DNA from: Ascarosepion bandense
Taxonomy: Eukaryota; Mollusca; Cephalopoda; Sepiida; Sepiidae
DNA length: 64,000 nt
Reading direction: 5' to 3'
Assembly: GCA_037127315.1 (NCBI GenBank)
Contig: JBBBDQ010000307.1
Location: forward strand, 2,645,001 to 2,709,000
A program made the position numbers and the translations under genes. The notes under the pieces are model-generated. The model ran no database searches. It was not told where the DNA came from and saw only the letters and a list, made by a program, of their open reading frames with translations. Each line of letters starts with the position of its first letter. The first letter of the stretch is position 1. Below, piece by piece: positions 31,816 through 42,534 of the stretch.

Positions 31816-32224
31816 CAGAGTGTGGTTAGAATCGTATCAGCCATAGATTAATGTACGACGCGGCTTTTTGCGTAATAATGCGGACTTTTAGTTCATTTGG
31901 TTGCAGTCATGTTGTACTGTCTGTGTAATATCCTCTACTATGTTATTGTTTATCACTCTTATTTCTTGCATAAGGCCTAAAATTTAGGAGTATTGGCTAG
32001 CTCGATAAATCAGTACCGTTTTACCATACAAACTGTTTTTCTTTTTTAAGCATTTATTTATTTTTTCAAAGAGTCAGGTTTGGTCTCGCAGATTGAAAAT
32101 CTTCAGGACGGTGGTTTCGAGACGAAGCAATCCTTTTCCTTGATGATAAGTGCAAGGGTCCAAATACCCAAGATACCACTGAAATAAAAATGATTTTACA
32201 AAATCGACATGTATAACAGTTTTT
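31633..32224. other. (TA)n(GA)n and unassigned sequence
   Basis: TA and GA runs at 31634-31668, (TA)n at 31775-31811. The remainder shows no gene. Confidence 0.5.
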
Positions 32225-32925
32225 CAATACAAACTGTCTCAGGAGAACCAACAAAATCTGTCAAACCTTTCACATGCCTTGGAAGCGAGATAATTTCTAC
32301 CAAATCGTTTACATGCCTTTGGAAGCGAGATAATTTCTGTCAAATCGTTTACATGCCTTTGAAAGCGAGATAATTTCTGTCAAATCGTTTACATGCCTTT
32401 GGAAGCGAGATAATTTCTGTCAAATCGTTTACATGCCTTTGGAAGCGAGATAATTGCTACCAAATCGTTTACATGCCTTTGGAAGCGAGATAATTTCTGT
32501 CAAATCTTTTACGTGCCTTGGAAGCGAGATAATTTCTGTCAAATCTTTTACATGCCTTGGAAGCGAGATAATTTCTGTCAAATCTTTTACATGCCTTGGA
32601 AGCGAGATAATTTCTGTCAAATCTTTAACATGCCTTGTAATCGAGATAATTTCTGCCGAAAAGGATGCGAGAATTTGCAGTCGATATCCTGCAAAAGTTG
32701 ACGGATATTGACTCTACTGATAAATCAGTTATTTCCGCAGACACCATTACCAATGTCAAAGTTCTACTACACCATACAGAAAAAGCTAATAACGATATTC
32801 GACTCGATACGTTTAAAACTCAATTAATAGGCTTCATCCAGCAAGTCTCAATACAAACTCTCTGAGCTGAATCAATAAAATCTGTCGAATGTATTACATG
32901 CCGCGGAAGCGATATAAATTCTATT
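32225..32925 (+). repeat. 39-40-bp minisatellite within a larger duplication
   Basis: About ten units around GGAAGCGAGATAATTTCTGT occupy 32260-32655, of two lengths: 40 bp with TCGTTTACATGCC, 39 bp with TCTTTTACATGCC. The entering flank (CAATACAAACTGTCTC) recurs after the array at 32851 with another decayed unit at 32880-32925. Between array and flank is a 67-codon open frame (32665-32865). Confidence 0.85.
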
Positions 32926-33059
32926 AAAAAGGATGTGAAAATTCGCATCGCTGGAGCCCCAGTCACCTACAATAAAATGGATTTAATTTGAATCATTAAA
33001 CAACCACAACCAGAGGGAGATTGTTTCGTGTCGCTGCCGAGGCGGTATTAATGTACACT

Positions 33060-33290
33060 GCCTTAGGCTAAGTTTGCTGGAACCTACCAACAGATGTTGG
33101 GAACTAGACTTAATGTTTCTCGGAGACAACATCCAACTAAATCACTGCTCTGTGAACCCATTTTACGTGAATATAGAACGCGCTTTAGAGGACACTGCTG
33201 GCGAAGAAAACAAGAGCTGGCGAGGGATCTACTGCTTTGGGCACTAAGCCATGGTGCAAGAATGGCTGGTTGCCCAGCAATTATTTAAAT
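33060..33290 (+). pseudogene. C-terminal fragment of a third retroelement family
   Basis: The frame 33094-33288 reads EPILREYRTRFRGHCWRRKQ, then ELARDLLLWALSHGAR and GCPA. The pattern RxxRFxGHxWRxKxELAxDLLLWxPxHGxRxxGRP is the C-terminus of a retroelement polymerase common in invertebrate genomes. Distinct from LINE-R and LINE-J. No upstream RT is seen. Confidence 0.6.
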
Positions 33291-33523
33291 TGACCGGTTA
33301 TGCAATAACAGAGAATGCCACACTAATGACCTTTCGACCTTGATGCAGGACCTCTCACAAGTTTGGTTCTTGTTATTATTGATAATTTTGTAAGACAGCC
33401 TCTTCCAAGACCTTTCATTGTGCAACGGTACTCCCCATAGGACCTATCTATGAACACTTAAATCGTAATCTTGTCAAGTCTCGAGCATACTTATCTATCA
33501 TGTATTTCTACATATGCTCGGTC

Positions 33524-34545
33524 CTGGGTATGACGGTAAACTACACCTGGCAGCAAGGCCTCTGATGTCCAGGTTGCGAGGAGAATGGAACCACCTCTTA
33601 ATTTATACTCTGAAAGTATAAAAATACACTTTTATAGAAATATATACATGACATTTTTTGAATGAAAATTATTACCAGCAAAACATTTTTTGAATGAAAA
33701 TTATTACCAGCAAAACATTTTTTGAATGAAAAAGTTTCCAGTAAAACTTTTTTGAATGAAAAATATTACCAGCAAACATTTTTTGAATGAAAATGATTAC
33801 CAGCAAAACAGTTTTTGAATGAAAATGATTACCAGCAAAAGAGTTTTTGAATGAAAATGATTACCAGCAGTTTTTGAATGAAAATGATTACCAGCAAAAG
33901 AAGTTTTTGAAAATGAAAATGATTACCAGCAAAAAGAGTTTTTGAATGAAAATGATTACCAGCAAAAGAGTTTTTGAATGAAAATGATTACCAGCAAAAG
34001 TTTTTGAATGAAAATGATTACCAGCAAAAGAGTTTTTGAATGAAAATGATTACCAGCAAAAGAGTTTTTGAATGAAAATGATTACCAGCAAAAGAGTTTT
34101 TGAATGAAAATGATTACCAGCAAAAGAGTTTTTGAATGAAAATGATTACCAGCAAAAGAGTTTTTGAATGAAAATGATTACCAGCAAAAGAGTTTTTGAA
34201 TGAAAATGATTACCAGCAAAAGAGTTTTTGAATGAAAATGATTACCAGCAAAAGAGTTTTTGAATGAAAATGATTACCAGCAAAAGAGTTTTTGAATGAA
34301 AATGATTACCAGCAAAAGAGTTTTTGAATGAAAATGATTACCAGCAAAAGAGTTTTTGAATGAAAATGATTACCAGCAAAATATTTTTTGAATGAAAAAT
34401 CATTTCAGCAAAATATTTTTGAATGAAAAATATTATCAGCAAAAATACATTTCTGAAGGAAAAATGTTTGAAGGAGCTAATGCTTTGCCATTAAATGACC
34501 CCAAGGGGTTGATATGCCGTGAAACAAACCAAGCCAAACCTCAAT
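33524..34545 (+). mobile_element. SINE-B with expanded internal minisatellite
   Basis: 5' end GGTCCTGGGTATGACGGTAA at 33524, 3' end GGGGTTGATATGCCGTGAAA near 34525 and an A-rich tail. The middle is a 32-bp minisatellite. Confidence 0.85.
33651..34440 (+). repeat. 32-bp minisatellite inside SINE-B
   Basis: The unit contains TTTTTGAATGAAAATGATTA and CCAGCAAAAGAG, about 24 copies. Central units are nearly identical; units at both ends diverge (ATTTTTTGAATG, AAATATT), the usual sign of recent central expansion. Confidence 0.95.
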
Positions 34546-34559
34546 GCTCCTTCTATACA

Positions 34560-35036
34560 TTCTTACAGTTACTTCGTTCTTCAAAGAAAGATCTGCAATG
34601 TAATCGACCCTGACTTGACATCTGGGCTTCAATCACCTTCCCACCGACATAACATGATTTCCCTGTCTTTTCTACAAATATTTTCATGGAAACTGTTCTG
34701 ATGAGCTTCGTTTTCCTGGTGCTCTGACCACATTAATTTAAGCGTAGTATTTTATTGGCATCTAGATCCTGCCCTTTTACCGTTGGAATAGTTCTACTTA
34801 GACAGTTTTTTTTTCTCGCACTACCTGCCTGTGGAACTCCCTCCCTTTTACTTGCTTTTTTGATAGCTACAATCTGCGAAAATTCAAATACAATGTTAAT
34901 TGCTATTTTCTATCTTCTTGGATCCCGTTCATCTTTGATCCTTTCTTCAATACCCGCTGTACACTGTCTTTCCTCACATTTTAAGCCCCAGCACACTAGT
35001 GGTAGTCCCGTCTTGTTTGTAGTGAAATAAATAAAA
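34560..35036 (+). mobile_element. LINE-J 3' fragment
   Basis: Decayed coding end (GCCTGTGGAACTCCCTCCC = WNSLP region) and the CACACTAGTGGTAGTCCCGT 3' UTR, ending GAAATAAATAAAAAAG. SINE-B lies immediately upstream. Confidence 0.75.
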
Positions 35037-35300
35037 AAGTATGAAGTATGTACCTTCAGTGGCTGCTGAGCTTTATCTAAGTGAAACACTTACTTTCAGG
35101 ATCATCATTATTTACGGGGATTTTCACAATATTCTGCGGACTAATCACTAAACGGGAGTTGGAATGGATTAACAGTTAAGAATACGGAGAAATAGTACCG
35201 GCAATCGGTGTTAAAATTTCGGCTTAGACAGTCTGTGTTAATTTGACAAGAAGGTGTGGGCTCTCTCGCTTTTAGCAGCCAGTCTGAATTCAAAATTGTA
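35037..35300. other. no feature recognised
   Basis: No supported feature. Confidence 0.5.
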
Positions 35301-35606
35301 GTCAGCCCGTTAGGTGCCATACGTGATACACACTTGGGTGATCATGTCTCGAAAGAGACATGGCTGACTGGACAGAACATTATCCCGCAGTAGATTGACA
35401 TTATTTTCTGCGGTAGACTGGTTGCCAGCCAGGGCTATAGAATCCAATCGGACCTGTTATTTTACCCGTAACTGAAGGGAAGAGACGGATTAATACCTTT
35501 CCCAAGGGCATTTGCGCGTAAGTAAATGCAAAGAATTCAAGTGAAATTCGAACTCGGCTCCCCGATTTCTCGTTCCGAGCCGATATCCACTGTACCACAA
35601 CGCACA
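35301..35606 (-). mobile_element. SINE-A, full length
   Basis: Head near 35606 on minus, body, and tail at 35301 (AGTCAGCCCGTTAGGTGCC). Confidence 0.9.
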
Positions 35607-35626
35607 AAAATTTACTCGCCCCAAAA

Positions 35627-35887
35627 TCTCGAAAGAGACATGACTGACTGGGCACAAGATTATCCCGCAGTAGTTTGCCATTGCTTTCTGCGGTAGACTG
35701 GTTGCCGACCAAGGCTATAGAATCCAATCTGTCCTGTTATTTAACCCATAACTGGAAGGAAGAGATGGATTAATACCTTTCCCAAGGGTATTTGCGCGTA
35801 AGTGAATACAATGGATTCAACTGGAATTCGAACTCGGCTCGCCGGTTTCTCGTTCCGAGCCGATATCTAGTGTACCACAATGCACAT
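35627..35887 (-). mobile_element. SINE-A, 3'-truncated
   Basis: A second copy in the same orientation with its head at 35887. Its end is cut at CTCGAAAGAGACATGAC. Confidence 0.9.
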
Positions 35888-35968
35888 CCTCATTGCATGT
35901 CCCAGAAACTTCAGCTGTCTCTTCCTGATGCTCAGTATTAATTTCTTTTTCGTTTCCATCCTTTCCAA
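35888..35968 (-). mobile_element. LINE-R scrap
   Basis: Minus strand encodes the SIRKRQLKFLGHAMR segment. The SINE-A head is joined to it directly. Confidence 0.65.
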
Positions 35969-36156
35969 AAATTTTAAACGCAATGTCAATTACCAACTTC
36001 TATCTACTTCATTCCCATCCATTTCTTATCTCGGCATCCACTGTACCTTGTTTGTTTTTTATTGTTATGTTTTTTGTAGGGAAGGGGTTCTGTCATTGTA
36101 GCCCCAGCTCATTCGTGGTTGTCCTGATTTGCTTGGGGTAAAATGATTATTAAAAA
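35969..36156 (+). mobile_element. LINE-J 3' terminal fragment
   Basis: CAATGTCAATTACCAACTTC, AGCTCATTCGTGGTTGTCC and terminal GTAAAATGATTATTAAAAAA. Confidence 0.7.
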
Positions 36157-36220
36157 AAATCGTTATCTATCCTATTCTTGATTATTCTTCTGTTGTTTGC
36201 GCTCCATAATAGTGTGCGTT

Positions 36221-37135
36221 GGATGTGCGTTGTGGTGCAGTGGATATCGGCTCGGAACGAGAAATCAGGGAGCCGAGTTCGAATTCCAGTTGAATTCATT
36301 GCATTCACTTATGCGCAAATACCCTTGGGAAAGGTATGAATCCGTCTCTTCCCTCTAGTTATGGGTTAAATAACAGGACAAATTGGGTTCTATAGCCATG
36401 GCTGGCAACCAGTATACCGCAGAAAGCAATGGCAACCTACTGCGCGATAATATTGTGCCCAGTCAGTCATGTCTCTTTCGAGACATGATCGCCCAAGCGT
36501 GTATCACGTATGGCACTTAACTGACTGACTGAATGTAATAGTTGGAAACATGATTAAGGCTTCTAATGGGCATAAAGTGGGGTATTGGGTTTCTGTTGTT
36601 ATGAAGTAATAAACTGATCCCCCACTAATGACTATTTAATAAGATAATATATCTCTTCTCTCCCTAGCAATGAGTCAAATACCAGGACAGATTAGGTTCT
36701 ATAGCTTTGGCTGGCAACCAGTCTACCGCAGAAAGCAATGGCAACCTACTTCGGGATAATCTTCTGCCCAGTCAGTCATGTTTCTTTCGAGACATGATCG
36801 CCCAAGCGTGTATCACTGACTTAACTGACTGACTGAATAGTTGGAAACATGATTAAGGCTGCTAATGGGCGTAAAGTGGGGGATTAGTTTTCTAGTATTA
36901 TGAAGTAATAAACTGAACCCCCACTAGTTACTACGTAATAATATAATATATCTCTTCTCCCTCTAGATATGATCAAATAACAGGACAGATTGGGTTCTAT
37001 AGCCTTGGCTGGCAACCAGTCTACCGCAGAAAGCAATGGCAACCTACTGCGGGATAATCTTCTACCCAGTCAGTCATGTCTCTTTCGAGATATGATCGCC
37101 TAAAGTGTGTATCACGTATGGCATTTAACTGACTG
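36221..37135 (+). mobile_element. SINE-A with three body units
   Basis: One tRNA head (36221) and a full first unit ending at 36533 (CTGACTGACTGAATG). Two further headless units end near 36833 and 37135, each introduced by the linker with AGTTGGAAACATGATTAAGG. Units are highly similar, so amplification is fairly recent. Confidence 0.9.
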
Positions 37136-37659
37136 AATAGTGTTTCTGTTTTCTAATTATTTCACGCTAAGTAACAAGCTTAGGTCTTAGTGGCTTTACA
37201 GTCTTGAATAGGGGGAATTTAATTTTTTTTTTGAAAAGCAAACTATTCAACCTCAAAATTTCTGATAGGAAGCAAGAACAACATGAAGATACACTAACCA
37301 AAAATGTTCAGGTTTAACATTTCGAAACCGGCCATATACTAAAAACCAGTTTTTTCTTATCTTCTCTTTGAGACAAAATTCTTTGCTGGGAAACTTTGGA
37401 TACTCTACAAGATAACCTTACATGTAAAATGATACGAGAAGGAGGCTGATGAAGTTATCAGCCTGACACAGAGAACCTCCCCTTTCAAAACAAAATATTA
37501 TTTGCATATTTCGTCATGATTTTGGAAAAACAGGTTGAGCCGAGAACTTTTCAGCAACAACTCGGAATATACCCGTAGTACAAGCTATCAGCCAATATTA
37601 ATTACTTGTCATCCAGCATCCGCTAAATCTAATAACCGATATCCACAATACATATTTTT
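37136..37659. other. no gene recognised
   Basis: A hairpin GGCTGA/TCAGCC lies near 37446. It is not a hammerhead because no GAA follows. Confidence 0.5.
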
Positions 37660-37860
37660 AATCAATTCACTCCAAGCAAGGTGATAACGCCACTAAGACG
37701 CAAAGAGCTAACGAACTGGAAGCAAAAGACAAGTAGACTTTAAAAGAAACCAGAAAGCCAATCCTAAAGAAGAAACAAGGGACAAACTTCGATGCCTGTT
37801 CAAAAGACCGGGAAGAAGTCTGAAACGGACGATAGGTGAATTTGTTTACTCCTGTTGTGT
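37660..37860 (-). mobile_element. LINE-J-like 3' end, variant
   Basis: Complement of a family tail (CACTCCAAGCAAGGTGATAA) followed by a body shared with 38110-38310: GAAACAAGGGACAAAC and TGCCTGTTCAAAAGAC. The body differs from the usual LINE-J 3' UTR. Confidence 0.55.
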
Positions 37861-38104
37861 AAAATAATAAATAAATAAATAAATAATAAGAATTTCAAAG
37901 TTTAAGTGGAGATGTTGAAAATATGGAGCTGAAGTCGAATTTAATTTAAATTTAAGGACATAAAATTAGTATTAGCAATTCAAAGTATAGGGGTAAATTT
38001 AGCGAAGAAAGCAAAAATGGATGAACATACTAAAAAGAGTAGCCGCGATTAAAGATTAAAAACAAAGGTGCAACTCGGATTTATTATTAAGTAGGGGAGG
38101 GCGA
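37861..38104. other. no feature recognised
   Basis: A short (AAAT)n run at 37866-37887. Confidence 0.5.
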
Positions 38105-38330
38105 GAAATTTTTTTTTTTTTTTTTTTAATCATATCACCCCGAGCAAGGCGGTTACGCCACTGAAGTGCAGGGGGCTACATAAGAGTGAAAAGATTGGAA
38201 AAGAAAAAACCGGAAACCGCATCCTAAACAGGAAACAAGGGATGAGCCTCTTAACCTGTTCAATAGACGTGGGTGGAGTGTAAACCGGGCGATAAAATGA
38301 ACTCTTCCCGTTGGCTAGAGTTAACAATGA
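38105..38330 (-). mobile_element. LINE-J-like 3' end, variant
   Basis: Poly-T/A tail at 38110-38127, then CACCCCGAGCAAGGCGGTTA and the same body as the 37.66 kb copy (GAAACAAGGGATGAGC). The two form a subfamily. Confidence 0.6.
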
Positions 38331-38744
38331 AGAGTAGGAATTCTTCTGAAAAGAAATTTAAATCCAGACAAGTAGCACAACAGTAAGGAGCCGGTTTGGT
38401 ACTTCTGGACCAAAAGTCAGGGTTACTGCCGGAGCCGATATGATGCTTAAAAACCCAAAATCGGCAATGAATGCAGAATATCACTGAAGAACTCCTTTAA
38501 AGCACTAAAAATGTCTTTATTGACGGACTTCTATGAGAGGGCAATGAACAGTTTTCAACCGAGCATGAAAAAATAGAAAAATTCTGATATTTGAGATTTT
38601 GGGGAAGCTGGTCAGACCGACAATTGTTCGGGATTTCTTCATATAATTATTGAATACAGTGAATTGGGAAAGTTCGAAAACATTTTAAAGTTATATTTAA
38701 TTAAAGAAGAGCTTTTAAAGTGTATTAGACCAAAAAATATTTAT
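38331..38744. other. no gene recognised
   Basis: No supported feature. Confidence 0.5.
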
Positions 38745-38940
38745 TCGGAGGTACGGTGGAGTAATACTCGGAAAATAGAAATCTGAAAGCCGAATTCGAA
38801 TTTCAGTCAAGTTTATTATATTCACTTATCTTTGGAAATCTATGGATCCAACTTTTTTTTCCTTCCCTCTATCTGTGTGTAAATAAGAGAGATTTCGTCC
38901 TATTTTCTTGGGTGGCAAAGGAAAACTTTGAATCCATACC
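38745..38940 (+). mobile_element. SINE-A, very old copy
   Basis: Head as AGGTACGGTGGAGTAATACT, B-box CGAATTCGAATTTCAG and body TATTCACTTATC. Heavily mutated. Confidence 0.6.
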
Positions 38941-39890
38941 AGCTGCTGTTTTGTAGATCCTGCCTTTTTACTCAAAGACTTTCAGAAGGTAACTCTTTTG
39001 GATCTTCGTCGCCAATTTGTTGTAGAGTTTTGGTGAAACGTCGCCGCAAAGTTGTAGTGACCGGATTGTGCCGGAAGTAAGACACAGGACAAGAAGGAAG
39101 GTCAAGAACAGTAGATTAGCATAATAAAAACAAAATATTCAAAGGAAGTGCTAATAATAAGTAATACAGAAATAAGCAAGTCCGAAGGTATTATTACGCT
39201 GCTTATTGCTTGACTAGTAACTGTCGTTAACTGCCGTACTAGCTACTCTTTAACTGTCTTCGTTTACTGCTGTTAACTGTTCTCGTTAACTGTAAACTTT
39301 GTCTTCGTTAACTGCTCTCCGGAATTCACATATAACAAGAGGAAGAGTCCATTCCTCGTAGGAGGGCACTATAACAGTAACTTAAAAAAATTTACCTCTG
39401 GGATCATCATCATGTTTTGACAATATCAGAGATATTGAACTGGTGACAATAGCATTTTTTAAATTAAAGGAGCATATTGAAGAGTCGGATAGATTAGGTT
39501 TTGGGTGGCAACAAAGCTTGTGGAAAAAAAGTGAGTGTAAACCTCAAGATACATTATTGGATCTGCCTCTTTTGGTTAAGAGAAGGTAAATTCCGAAATA
39601 AATCCACCTCTGAGTGGCTAAATGGGGTAACCTCAGCAAGCCTTGCACTCTTCTGCCTTAAGTGTTACCATGAACCACAATTGTGAGATGAAGAGGAGTG
39701 ATGACCATAACGATGTGTTAATTGAGTAAAAGAAATGAAATGATTTATTGCTGACACGCACAATGTATTTTCACAGTGAAATAATTTAACAATGAATTTT
39801 GCATTAGTCATAAAATGGTCTGTAGTTTTTATCTTTGTTAAATGAAACATTGTAAACTACTAGTGATTTTTTTATTCGCAAATAATTTCT
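38941..39890. other. no gene recognised
   Basis: A cluster of GTTAACTG repeats at about 39220-39310. The 61-codon frame at 39501 has no recognisable domain. Confidence 0.5.
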
Positions 39891-39998
39891 CGCCGAAATG
39901 GCATGGTTTCCCTGTCTTTTCTACAAATATTTTTCATGACAACCAGCTTTTTTTTCCTCTGATGCTCCTAATACATGAATATAAGCATGCTACTAAAT
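39891..39998 (+). mobile_element. LINE-J fragment
   Basis: TTTCCCTGTCTTTTCTACAA through ACATGAATATAAGCATGCTA corresponds to the FYKYFHGFCSD ... HEYTRAT region, decayed. A SINE-A begins at its end. Confidence 0.55.
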
Positions 39999-40165
39999 TG
40001 CTCGGAACGAGAAATCGGGGGACCGAGTTCGAATTCCAGCTGAATTACTTGCATTCACTTACGCGCAAATAACCTTGGGAAAGGTATTAATTCGTCACTT
40101 TCCTCCAATTATGGGTGAAATAACAGGGTAGATTGGGTTCTATAGCCTTAGCTGGCAACCAGTCT
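39999..40165 (+). mobile_element. SINE-A, truncated both ends
   Basis: Begins inside the tRNA head (CTCGGAACGAGAAATCGGGG) and stops at CAACCAGTCTGCCGCTG. Confidence 0.85.
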
Positions 40166-40228
40166 GCCGCTGTTTTTCAAAGTCTCCCATTCTTCCAGGG
40201 TGCTCAATCAGGGTGTGAGAGCGTAAAT

Positions 40229-40295
40229 AGTCATCCACAGACAGATCTGTATCACAGCTCATCAGTACGGTTAGACTCCGATTGCTTTTTATATA
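40229..40295 (-). mobile_element. SINE-H1 copy d, 5'-truncated
   Basis: Only the hammerhead end remains. On minus: AGTC, TAA, CCGTA, core CTGATGA intact, CTG TGATA CAG, then ATCTGTC. The CGAAAC segment is deleted. Stem I strands CCGTA/TGTGG and AGTC/GACT are retained. Confidence 0.75.
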
Positions 40296-40477
40296 TTTCC
40301 GTTCAATCCGCTGAAACCGAAAAACGAATCTTTTAGAATGTAGCTATAAAATTGGTTGGTTGATTGATTTTCTACTGTTTATCAACACTTTGCTCGTTAT
40401 TTAAAGCCAGAAAATATTTTTAGTTTGTTAGATGTTTGGGGGAGATAATAATTGGTTAGTGATATGTTGTACTAATT
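40296..40477. other. no feature recognised
   Basis: No supported feature. Confidence 0.5.
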
Positions 40478-40705
40478 AACCCATGGCTGGGGAAAGAAGA
40501 GGTGGATTCATGTCTTTCCCTAAAGGTATTTTCATCTAAGTGAATATGATGAACTATAATTTCATCACCTACAAATCTAAGCTCACAGCATCTGGTATAC
40601 CCAAACTGTCACCCATCCAGGTACTGACTAAACCTGACGTTGCTTAACAGTGATTGCACTGGAATCGGTTTTTCAACGTGATTTGGCCGTAAGCCGATTC
40701 GTGAT
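40478..40705 (-). mobile_element. SINE-5S, old copy with 5S rRNA head
   Basis: On minus, 40705-40590 is 5S rRNA-like (GGCCAAATCACGTTGAAAAA, TTAAGCAACGTC-type, TGGATGGGTGAC). A decayed SINE body follows at 40560-40478 (complement of TTAACCCATGGCTGG). The tRNA part is short or lost. Confidence 0.7.
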
Positions 40706-40734
40706 TGATTAATTCATCTAAGAGACTACGGAAT

Positions 40735-41060
40735 CTAATGTGGTGGATCAGTTCCCTATTGTCATTAAGTACTAAAATGATTACCCATTACTTAAGAGCC
40801 ATACGTGATAGACACTTGGCTGATCTTGTCACTCTTCGATTCAAGAATGACTTGGCGAAAGAATTCTCGCAATAGGCCTTCATCACTTTCTGTAGCAGAC
40901 TAGTTGCCAAAAAAAGAATATAGACCCAAGTTCTTCTTGGTATTTAGCCCGTAGATGGGGAGTAAAAGAGAATGGATTGATAACTTTCCAAGGGAATGTA
41001 ATGAACTCGACTATTCGATTTTTCATATTGGACAACACCCCGGCTTAAGACACACATCAG
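40735..41060 (-). mobile_element. SINE-A, old full-length copy
   Basis: Recognisable through AGAGCCATACGTGATAGACA, GACTAGTTGCCA and GTAATGAACTCGACT; head near 41055. Confidence 0.7.
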
Positions 41061-41109
41061 CTTAAAGAACCTGATATTCCTAAACGGTCATCTGTCTTTA
41101 TAGGTTCCA

Positions 41110-41515
41110 GAAACTTCTTCTTCTTCTATGTGCCCTGTCCCTTCAGGACGTAGGCGATCATGGTTCTCCACGTCTCCCTACACCTTGTGGCTCTTAGTAT
41201 GTTTGCTCCTGTTACACCTCGCAATCCCCGTTCCGTCATCCGCCTGATCAGGCCCTGCAAATATGTGATCCGCTGCTTTCCTCTGTCTTTTTTTCCTTCT
41301 ATCTGGCCAGTCAGTATCAGGTTATCTAAGCCCTCCTTCCTCATTGCATATTCCAGGAAGTTCAGTTGTCTTTTCCTGATGCTCAGTATTAATTTCCTTT
41401 TCATTGTCATGCTTTCCAACACCACATCGTTGCTTGCACGCTCAGTCCACGATATCCGCAGCATCCTTCTGTAGAACCACATTTCCGCTACTTCAAGTTT
41501 TGTCCTCATTTTCAG
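41110..41515 (-). pseudogene. LINE-R C-terminal fragment with intact frame
   Basis: A 127-codon open frame (41509-41126) carries MWFYRRMLRISWTERASN, FLEYAMRKEGLDNLILTG and TMIAYVLKGQGT. The absence of stops suggests a younger insertion than others. Only the region after the RT core is present, so it cannot be autonomous. Confidence 0.85.
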
Positions 41516-41529
41516 CTATCTTGATATTG

Positions 41530-41595
41530 ACAAGCTCTACGTCGTTAAACTTCGGTGGTCGGACAAGGGGTTTCAATATATGACCGTAATACAAT
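41530..41595 (-). mobile_element. 5S rRNA-derived scrap
   Basis: CTACGTCGTTAAACTTCGGT and GGTCGGACAAGG are the complement of the 5S rRNA segment around the internal promoter. No SINE body adjoins. Confidence 0.6.
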
Positions 41596-41786
41596 ATTTT
41601 ATTATTATTAATTTTTATTAGCATTTTATATTCTCGCAAAAAAGATTAACAGTTTGCATACTCACCTTTATATATTAAGTATTTTCAAATTCTCAAATTT
41701 GTTTTATCGAAAAATTTTCAAAAACTCATATGAAGTTTTATTTTAAATATATATTTTTTTTTCTCGAGTACTTTCAAATGAGGGCT

Positions 41787-42095
41787 TACGGCCATATCAC
41801 GTTGAATACACCTGTTCTCACTCGATCACCGAAATTAAGCAACGTTGAGCCTGGTCAGTACTTAGATGGGTGACCGCTTGGGAATACCAGGTGCTGTAAG
41901 CGTTTAGTGACGGATGTGCGTTGTGGTGCAGTGGATATCGGCTTGGAAAGAGAAATCGATGAGCCGAGTTCGAATTCCAGTTGAATACCCTGCATTCACT
42001 TAAGCACTGGTTCCCCCTGGGAAAGGTATTAATCCGTTCCTTTCCTTCCAGTTATGGGTTAAATAACAGGGTAGGACTTGGGGACCCTGCCCTTA
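41787..42095 (+). mobile_element. SINE-5S: 5S rRNA head + tRNA-SINE
   Basis: 41787-41902 is 5S rRNA-like throughout (TTACGGCCATATCACGTTGA, GATCACCGAAATTAAGCAAC, TACTTAGATGGGTGACCGC, GGAATACCAGGTGCTGTAAG). After CGTTTAGTGACG the tRNA head ATGTGCGTTGTGGTGCAG starts at 41913, then the SINE body to about 42075. Two RNA polymerase III internal promoters, 5S type and tRNA type, lie in tandem. Confidence 0.9.
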
Positions 42096-42204
42096 AAAAA
42101 CAAATTCCAATGAATCTTGATTCTCGAAAAGGAAAAATTATCACTAAACACAAAACTTATATAAACAACAATAAATTGTTGAAAGAAAAAGGTATCACCA
42201 GCAA
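42096..42204. other. unassigned
   Basis: The 3' region of SINE-5S seen at 50.24-50.43 kb is absent here. Confidence 0.4.
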
Positions 42205-42290
42205 TAAATAAATAAAAAATTAGTTAGCAATAAATAACCCGCCGAGGTTGATATACCATAAAAACAAAACAACCAACCAACTTTCAAATG
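42205..42290 (+). mobile_element. SINE-B 3' end
   Basis: CAATAAATAACCCGCCGAGG, TTGATATACC and tail AACAAAACAACCAACCAAC. Confidence 0.6.
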
Positions 42291-42534
42291 ATACTTCATT
42301 CGTTTGAAAGGATTGTTCCATGTGTAGTTGAAACTTGTTTTGTTAATTGATATTAGTTCTGTTGATCAAATTTTTAATTTAATCTTTTAAATTCACGAAT
42401 AAGTTTTGTTTTATCGGTAAATTTGCCAAGACAATGGAGTATCGTTCGAAAGTTCTTGGAAAGAAAAAATAATACAGAAGAAAAGTTGATTAGAATTTGG
42501 GCAAAATTATCGATAAAACAAAACTTATTCGAAA

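Noticed and set aside
33651..34440. CRISPR-like array
   Set aside because: Units are contiguous with no unique spacers; it is a eukaryotic minisatellite inside SINE-B.
37430..37480. Hammerhead because of CTGATGA
   Set aside because: CTGATGAAGTTATCAG forms its own hairpin and no GAA or stem I follows.
41787..41902. Genuine 5S rRNA gene
   Set aside because: Substitutions, absence of a terminator T-run after it, direct fusion to a SINE and a second copy with the same fusion point to a retroposon head.
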